From contig PLSN01000331.1 in the NCBI GenBank assembly GCA_003165135.1, positions 1 through 10,660 of the forward strand: a DNA stretch of 10,660 bases. Direction: 5' to 3'. The DNA comes from Bacteroidota bacterium (GTDB lineage: Bacteria > Bacteroidota > Bacteroidia > Chitinophagales > LD1). The position numbers and the translations under genes are program-made. This document shows, piece after piece, positions 6,839 through 10,660 of the stretch (position 1 is the stretch's first letter; every line of letters begins with the position of its first letter). The notes under the pieces are model-generated. The model did not search any database and was not told where the DNA came from. It saw only the letters and a list, made by a program, of their open reading frames with translations.

Positions 6839-8773
6839 TCACTTTATACCCAAAAGCCTTTGGTGCCATTTTAGATTTTTCAGTGTATATATTTCGGCAT
6901 CTTTAGCCTTTATGTTCTCTTCAAGTTGCTGTATTCTCTTTTCTCTTTCAATTATCTTCAAATTGGACTTGGAAAGGTCTATAGTGACTTGTTGATGCTT
7001 CAGTTGTGATTCTGAAATTTGCTTTTTAAAATCCTTACTATTGCTCTCCACCTCAGCAATCCTTGCTGATATTATCTTTATACTATCATTTTGTTCTTCA
7101 ATCAAAGAAGTTTGACTTTTATTAATTAAATCCAGTTTGCTATTGTTTTCTTTTGATTTTAGTAATTCTTTAAGAATAAAATAGTAAGATCTTTGATATG
7201 AATTAAGCCGGAGTGCATATGCAATAAAATACCTTTTGAAGATCGGCAATTCGATATCATTTCTGAATTTTTTCGCTTCAAGAAAATATTCAAAGGCCAA
7301 TAAGAAATTCGATCCTCTTATTGCATCGCGACTTTTTTTGTAATAAAAATCAGCCTTGCCTTCTGCTAATTGTTGAATGACAAGAGTTTGAGGAGTTTCG
7401 TTCTTGGCAAATTCAATCGCATGGGAATTTGCATTTATTGCATTTCTGGTGATTTTCGTTTTTAAATGCAAGCCATTGAAGTTACTACATCGGCTAAGAG
7501 CAACATATACTTGCCCATCTTCAAAGGCACTCCCTAAGTCTGCAATTACTTTGCTAAATGTTAAGCCTTGACTTTTATGAACCGTTATGGCCCAGGCAAG
7601 TTTCAAGGGGTATTGAGTAAATGTCCCTTTGATTTTTTCATCAATTCGCTTTTCATCGGAATTCCACCTATATTCAATATTGTACCACTCAGCTTTTTCT
7701 ACCTTTACATTAGTCTCATCATCAAATTCAACTATAATCTCGTTTTCCTTTAGAGATTTGATTCTTCCAATTTTCCCGTTATAATATTTCTTGTACTCTC
7801 CCGAGTCGTTTTTTAGAAACATTATTTGTGCACCAATTTTAAGTTTAAGTTCCAATTCCGTAGGCAGAACATAATTTCCTGTAGTATCCTTTGGAAACTC
7901 TCCTTGTATTTCACCTGAGTAAGTTATTAAATCAGTCTTTAATTGGCCTAATTTAGTATTGTTTGTTTGATCTACCTTAAAGTTATGAGTAGATAAAATG
8001 ATATAGTCCTCCTCAATCTTAGGGGAGAATATAGGGTCATATTTCTTATCAAGGATCATTAAGTCTGAATCAAGAACATCATTAATTCGAATTCTATTTA
8101 ATAGGTTGATAAAGTCAATCTCTGTTTGTCTGTATATCTTTTTTAATTCGAAATGAACGTAATTCTTGTTTTCAATAAGTTCACGCATTATTCTTGAGCT
8201 AAAAAAGAACTTGCTTTCATAAAACTTAATTAAAATATCCCATTCCCCTGCAATCGGAGGTAGTTGAAATACATCACCTATTAGTATTACTTGGACTCCC
8301 CCAAAAGGCAAATGTGTTTTTTTTCTGAAAACTTTAAGTATTCGATCTATTACATCAAGGGTATCACATCTAACCATTGATACTTCATCAATAATTAGAA
8401 CTTCCATCGCCTCAATGATTGCCTTTTTCTCGCTGCGATACCTAAAAGTGCTATAAATAGTAGTGTTATCCGTATCACCAAAATCTTTACTTGTCCGTAG
8501 TCTTTTATCATTAGGCACAAATGGTCCAAACGGAATTTGAAAGAATGAATTTATTGTAACACCAGTAGCATTAATAGCGGCAATACCAGTTGGTGCTAAA
8601 ACAATAGTATTTTTATCAGTAATCGATTTTATATTTTTCAAGAAAGTCGTTTTCCCTGTACCTGCCTTTCCCGTTAGATAAATGTTTTTATCAGTATTCT
8701 TAACAAATTCTGTAGCCTGATTAAACTCCTCATTTGTTTCATCAAGCTTAATGTCATTTATGAATTTTGTCAT
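6839..8773 (-). CDS. PIF1/RecD-like SF1 helicase with coiled-coil tail
   Basis: A 644-residue AAA/UvrD-fold superfamily 1 helicase of the PIF1-like type, expected to unwind DNA with ATP. Motifs in order: Walker A GKAGTGKTT at 35-43; motif Ia APTGIAA at 60-66 followed by GVTINSFF; Walker B LIIDEVSMV with Asp129 and Glu130; motif III GDVFQLPP at 166-173; YRQ at 214-216; VHKSQGLTF at 398-406; and motif VI YVALSR at 423-428. The helicase core ends near 450. About 190 more residues follow: a TPR-like helical stretch (about 471-535), then a charged heptad-rich coiled coil (about 540-632), ending in WHQRLLGIK. Compact bacterial PIF1 proteins lack this tail. Base composition is unlike its neighbours: hand-counted 60-base lines in it are 25-40% GC, against 50-58% in lines of the peptidase and dehydrogenase genes. 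That suggests recent transfer. It lies 56 nt downstream of the dehydrogenase on the same strand. A defence or mobile-element role is possible but unproven. Confidence 0.9.
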   Translation of the reverse strand: MTKFINDIKLDETNEEFNQATEFVKNTDKNIYLTGKAGTGKTTFLKNIKSITDKNTIVLAPTGIAAINATGVTINSFFQIPFGPFVPNDKRLRTSKDFGDTDNTTIYSTFRYRSEKKAIIEAMEVLIIDEVSMVRCDTLDVIDRILKVFRKKTHLPFGGVQVILIGDVFQLPPIAGEWDILIKFYESKFFFSSRIMRELIENKNYVHFELKKIYRQTEIDFINLLNRIRINDVLDSDLMILDKKYDPIFSPKIEEDYIILSTHNFKVDQTNNTKLGQLKTDLITYSGEIQGEFPKDTTGNYVLPTELELKLKIGAQIMFLKNDSGEYKKYYNGKIGRIKSLKENEIIVEFDDETNVKVEKAEWYNIEYRWNSDEKRIDEKIKGTFTQYPLKLAWAITVHKSQGLTFSKVIADLGSAFEDGQVYVALSRCSNFNGLHLKTKITRNAINANSHAIEFAKNETPQTLVIQQLAEGKADFYYKKSRDAIRGSNFLLAFEYFLEAKKFRNDIELPIFKRYFIAYALRLNSYQRSYYFILKELLKSKENNSKLDLINKSQTSLIEEQNDSIKIISARIAEVESNSKDFKKQISESQLKHQQVTIDLSKSNLKIIEREKRIQQLEENIKAKDAEIYTLKNLKWHQRLLGIK

Positions 8774-8808
8774 AATCCAATATTTCTATTCTGTATAAAA
8801 TATGTAAA

Positions 8809-8822
8809 TATTAACTCATCAA
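8809..8822. repeat. Right copy of repeat flanking the helicase gene
   Basis: TATTAACTCATCAA lies between the helicase start (8773) and the dehydrogenase stop (8830). It matches the split copy at 6803-6821 in the same orientation. Together the two copies bracket the low-GC helicase segment of about 2.0 kb. Confidence 0.35.
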
Positions 8823-8829
8823 GCTAATC

Positions 8830-9603
8830 TCAATTATTCTTAAAGATATTCGCCGACATAGCGGTGGCGAGGTCCTGCGGGGTTAGGTTCACGGCTATGG
8901 TAGAGAGTTTATTCATCAGGCCGGGTATCACTACGGACTTATTCTTCCACAGGCCATTGACACCCGCTTTAGCTACAGATTCCGATGTCATATAGAATCT
9001 CGCATTCTTCTCCGCCAGCTTATAGATACCTGCACTGGATGAAAACTCACTCTCCGTCGCTCCGGGGCACAAGGCTGTGACATAGACATTCTGCGGCCTG
9101 ACCTCATATCTGAGCGCACGCGAGAAAGATAACATAAACGACTTAGTCGCAGAATAGATAGCCATATATGGCACTGGTTGAAAAGCCGCCGTGCTCACAG
9201 TATTCAATATATATCTGCGCTGGTTGCCGTCAGTACGCTTCAGAAATTCATATGCCATCGTCACCATAGCATCCATATTGAGGTGCATGACCTGCATGTG
9301 TTTTTCGATAGGATTATCCATGAATTTGCCATATTGCCCGAACCCGGCATTATTGATCAGGGTATCTACATTCAGGTTTTGTATCTCCATCCAATCAAAC
9401 AGCAGTTTTGCTGCATCCTCATCAAGCAGGTCCGTAGCCAGATATTTGACATTGATCTTTCTTCCGGATAGTTCTTTTGCGAGTTTCTCCAGCAGGTCCT
9501 CTGAGCGCGCCACCAGTATCAGGTTCCTGCCTTGAGCGGCTAGCTCATAGGCGATAGCCTTGCCGATCCCTTTGCTTGCGCCTGTGATGAGTGAGTATGT
9601 CAT
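8830..9603 (-). CDS. SDR-family oxidoreductase (DltE/COG0300-like)
   Basis: A 257-residue classical short-chain dehydrogenase/reductase using a nicotinamide cofactor on an unknown carbonyl or alcohol substrate. The Rossmann motif TGASKGIG is at 7-14. VAR at 31-33 places an Arg after the second strand, suggesting NADP(H). NNAG is at 84-87. The catalytic set is Asn109, Ser137, Tyr150 and Lys154 (YSATK), and PGATESEF follows in the substrate loop. Length and order are standard for the family. The frame also has an ATG at 9618. I chose 9603 because the protein then begins directly with the first Rossmann strand and because a TATATTTA box (9618-9625, minus) overlaps the earlier ATG, which would put transcription start downstream of it; 9618 remains possible. 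GC is normal for the window, unlike the helicase downstream. No pathway genes adjoin it. Confidence 0.93.
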   Translation of the reverse strand: MTYSLITGASKGIGKAIAYELAAQGRNLILVARSEDLLEKLAKELSGRKINVKYLATDLLDEDAAKLLFDWMEIQNLNVDTLINNAGFGQYGKFMDNPIEKHMQVMHLNMDAMVTMAYEFLKRTDGNQRRYILNTVSTAAFQPVPYMAIYSATKSFMLSFSRALRYEVRPQNVYVTALCPGATESEFSSSAGIYKLAEKNARFYMTSESVAKAGVNGLWKNKSVVIPGLMNKLSTIAVNLTPQDLATAMSANIFKNN

Positions 9604-9618
9604 ATCTGTTATTTCCAT

Positions 9619-9913
9619 AAATATAAATAAAAAATAACAGCTGTCCTTTTTGCGATTTTTTGCTTTCTGTCCGGGTGTTAATTTTTTCGATTATACATAT
9701 AATTAATCCATATTTTCAACTATTGGGTGAATTTTGCTATAAAAGTTAAACAATTATTTACAATATATTTATGCATATAATTATTTAAAAGTTGAAATAA
9801 ATACATGCATAATTGAAACTACAGAATCTCCCTCTTGGAGCGTCTTGACAAATCACTAATATTCCTATTTTCTCCATTGATTTTACTTTTTGATTGTCTG
9901 TGTTATAAAACCC
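9619..9913. other. AT-rich intergenic stretch, no gene seen
   Basis: Nearly 300 bases upstream of the dehydrogenase with no credible open frame. It carries the perfect palindrome ACAGCTGT (9637-9644) close to the dehydrogenase start. TTATGCAT (9769-9776) and ATGCATAA (9805-9812) form an inverted pair, and AATTATTTA and AAAAGTT words are repeated between 9741 and 9793. Apart from the possible dehydrogenase promoter next to its start I can assign no function. Confidence 0.5.
9828..9840. repeat. Short REP-like hairpin
   Basis: CTCC (9828-9831), a 5-base loop and GGAG (9837-9840), followed by CG. The CTCC...GGAGCG layout is the same as in the hairpin at 10051-10063, so it may be an outlying, degenerate member of the REP-like cluster that starts at 9914. 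Confidence 0.4.
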
Positions 9914-10121
9914 GTCCGATATAGGCCGCCCCTCCAGGGCTATTTATTCGACGGTACGTTTGATCTATAAACAGTTTGCCCTGCTGGGGCTGTTTCGGTA
10001 ATCCCATCGGGATGGGCTGTTTGTAGCAAAATGTAGTTTAAAATTCCAAAGCTCCATAGGAGCGGTATGTTCGGCGCATTACGACATATTGATAATAAAA
10101 AGATTTGCTTCTATATCGGAC
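9914..10121. repeat. REP-like hairpin cluster within an 11-bp inverted repeat
   Basis: The 208-bp block is bounded by GTCCGATATAG (9914-9924) and its exact reverse complement CTATATCGGAC (10111-10121). Inside are four small GC-rich palindromes in otherwise AT-rich DNA. They are GCCC-ctcca-GGGC (9928-9940); GCCC-tgctg-GGGC (9978-9990) with an outer AAACA/TGTTT stem reaching 9969-9995; CCCATC-gg-GATGGG (10003-10016); and GCTCC-ata-GGAGC (10051-10063). The last is followed at once by a bulged TATGTTCG/CGACATA stem (10066-10088). Three of the four are followed by a TGTT word, at the same place in each case, so they look like diverged copies of one unit. Short intergenic palindromic repeats of this kind occur in many copies in Bacteroidota genomes. 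No protein frame is credible here. Confidence 0.7.
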
Positions 10122-10188
10122 AGCTAGATTTCTATTATAAAATATGGCCATCGTCAAAATACATTCATCTTTCAGGTACAAATTTAGC

Positions 10189-10228
10189 AATATTGTGCGA
10201 ATAATGCAAATTTTAATTCGCAATATTT
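10189..10228. repeat. Inverted repeat abutting the MITE-like element
   Basis: AATATTGTGCGAAT at 10189-10202 pairs with ATTCGCAATATT further right, leaving a two-base TG bulge: a 12-bp stem with a ~14-base AT-rich loop. Its right arm overlaps the left target-site copy of the mobile element, so that element inserted into or next to this hairpin. The function is unknown; it might be the terminator or end of another small repeat. Confidence 0.5.
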
Positions 10229-10231
10229 CAT
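10223..10231. repeat. Left 9-bp target-site duplication
   Basis: ATATTTCAT directly precedes the left terminal inverted repeat and recurs exactly at 10477-10485 right after the other end. The next base, C, also agrees because the element's first base and the right flank are both C. Confidence 0.7.
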
Positions 10232-10476
10232 CACTAGTGTCCGGTTAAATTAATAATTCTGTTATGAAATGCTTTATAGATGAAGAAAACAAGTGCTTTT
10301 GTAACGGTGACGATTTCAAATGAGTTCATAGTTTAATTATCAAAATATTACAAACCCAAAGCATTGTCCTTTTTGAAAAACTTAATGAAATCAATAGTTT
10401 CAAAACTTATCTGACAAAATCAAAAACGAGAAATAAGATCAAATTGACCCAATATAAATTTAATCGGACACTAGTG
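10232..10476. mobile_element. 245-bp MITE-like non-autonomous element
   Basis: The ends are inverted repeats with consensus CACTAGTGTCCGRTTAAATT: 19 of 20 positions match between the left end (10232-10251) and the reverse complement of the right end (10457-10476). The first eight bases are themselves palindromic. ATATTTCAT is duplicated directly outside both ends, as expected from cut-and-paste insertion with a 9-bp staggered cut. No transposase is encoded. The only neat frame is a 19-codon one at 10264-10323 without recognisable similarity. Internal inverted repeats (AATGCTTT/AAAGCATT and a bulged TTTGAAA stem at 10372-10404) add structure. A related full-length IS elsewhere in the genome would have to mobilise it. 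I cannot name the IS family; 9-bp duplications are known from IS4-type elements. Confidence 0.78.
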
Positions 10477-10485
10477 ATATTTCAT
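10477..10485. repeat. Right 9-bp target-site duplication
   Basis: ATATTTCAT immediately follows the right terminal inverted repeat and is an exact direct copy of 10223-10231. It lies about 85 bp before the start of the PLP-enzyme gene. Confidence 0.7.
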
Positions 10486-10517
10486 CTTTCCCAATTTCTT
10501 CTTATGTGGAAATACAA

Positions 10518-10549
10518 TTGCAGTACTTTGGTTTTTAGGAGTAATTTAG
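10518..10549 (+). promoter_or_regulatory. Candidate promoter of the PLP-enzyme gene
   Basis: TTG (10518-10520), 21 bases, then TAATTTAG (10542-10549), one mismatch from TAnnTTTG. This fits Bacteroidota spacing and would start transcription near 10556, shortly before the ATG at 10570. The match is weak. No SAM-type riboswitch core is visible in the short leader. Confidence 0.3.
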
Positions 10550-10569
10550 CCTTCTCAAAATTCACAATA

Positions 10570-10660
10570 ATGAAATTCGGAACTAAAGCCATACATGCCG
10601 GAGCAGAGCCGGATCCAACTACCGGGGCCATCATGACCCCCATATACCAGACCTCGACCT
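10570..10660 (+). CDS. Cystathionine gamma-synthase/lyase-type PLP enzyme (N-terminal part)
   Basis: The first 30 codons of a gene that runs off the window. The start MKFGTKAIHAG, then EPDPTTGAIMTPIYQTST, is the standard opening of Cys/Met-metabolism PLP-dependent enzymes (cystathionine gamma-synthase, cystathionine gamma-lyase, O-acetylhomoserine sulfhydrylase). These work in transsulfuration and methionine synthesis in the cytoplasm. Which of these activities it has cannot be decided: the PLP lysine and specificity residues lie beyond the window. It is transcribed away from the dehydrogenase, across the repeat-filled intergenic region, and the MITE-like element ends only 94 bp before its start. 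Confidence 0.87.
   Translation, partial: MKFGTKAIHAGAEPDPTTGAIMTPIYQTST

Noticed and set aside
9903..10142. TTATAAAA on both sides of the REP-like cluster as a target duplication
   Set aside because: The copies lie 3 and 13 bases from the boundary repeats, so they are not positioned symmetrically; AT-rich chance match.
10038..10223. 61-codon minus-strand frame in the last intergenic region
   Set aside because: It runs across REP-like hairpins and an inverted repeat and ends in the target-site copy; composition is non-coding.
10264..10323. 19-codon frame inside the MITE-like element
   Set aside because: Too short and without similarity I recognise; it may be a relic of a transposase but this cannot be supported.
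10234..10475. CTAG as a 4-bp target duplication with the element beginning at TGTCCGG
   Set aside because: CACTAGTG is a palindrome, which makes CTAG appear on both sides. The longer exact ATATTTCAT duplication outside CACTAGTG explains the ends better.
10487..10569. SAM riboswitch ahead of the transsulfuration enzyme
   Set aside because: The leader is short and AT-rich and shows no conserved SAM-aptamer core.

Overview
The window looks like chromosomal DNA of a member of the Bacteroidota. The pointers are signal peptides that end in Gln after the cleavage site, several TATATTTR or TAGTTTTG boxes close to start codons (like the phylum's TAnnTTTG -7 element), no obvious Shine-Dalgarno sequences, and the gene families present. 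No rRNA, tRNA or CRISPR array was seen.

Layout. (1) Bases 13-1706, minus strand: a family 2 glycosyltransferase followed 23 nt later by a PhnP-type metallo-beta-lactamase-fold hydrolase, probably one operon. (2) Bases 1848-6778, plus strand, divergent from the first pair: a secreted protein built almost entirely of ~35-residue repeats, a DUF1905/OmdA (YdeI-like) protein 11 nt downstream, a hairpin, and then a large M1-family zinc peptidase. The peptidase's last ~415 residues look like an Omp85/D15-type outer-membrane barrel with an RGY motif and a terminal Phe. (3) Bases 6839-9603, minus strand: a short-chain dehydrogenase and, downstream of it, a strikingly AT-rich PIF1/RecD-type helicase with a TPR-like and coiled-coil tail. 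The helicase interval is flanked by an imperfect direct repeat and looks foreign. (4) Bases 9604-10569: almost 1 kb without a protein gene, holding a cluster of REP-like hairpins bounded by an 11-bp inverted repeat, a further hairpin, and a 245-bp MITE-like element with 20-bp terminal inverted repeats and a 9-bp target duplication. (5) From 10570 on the plus strand: the first 30 codons of a Cys/Met-metabolism PLP enzyme (cystathionine gamma-synthase/lyase type).

The genes do not form one obvious pathway. The observations most worth pursuing are the M1 peptidase-Omp85 barrel fusion (a possible surface-anchored or self-secreted peptidase), the regular 35-residue repeat protein, the AT-rich helicase island, and the two repeat structures packed into the last intergenic region.
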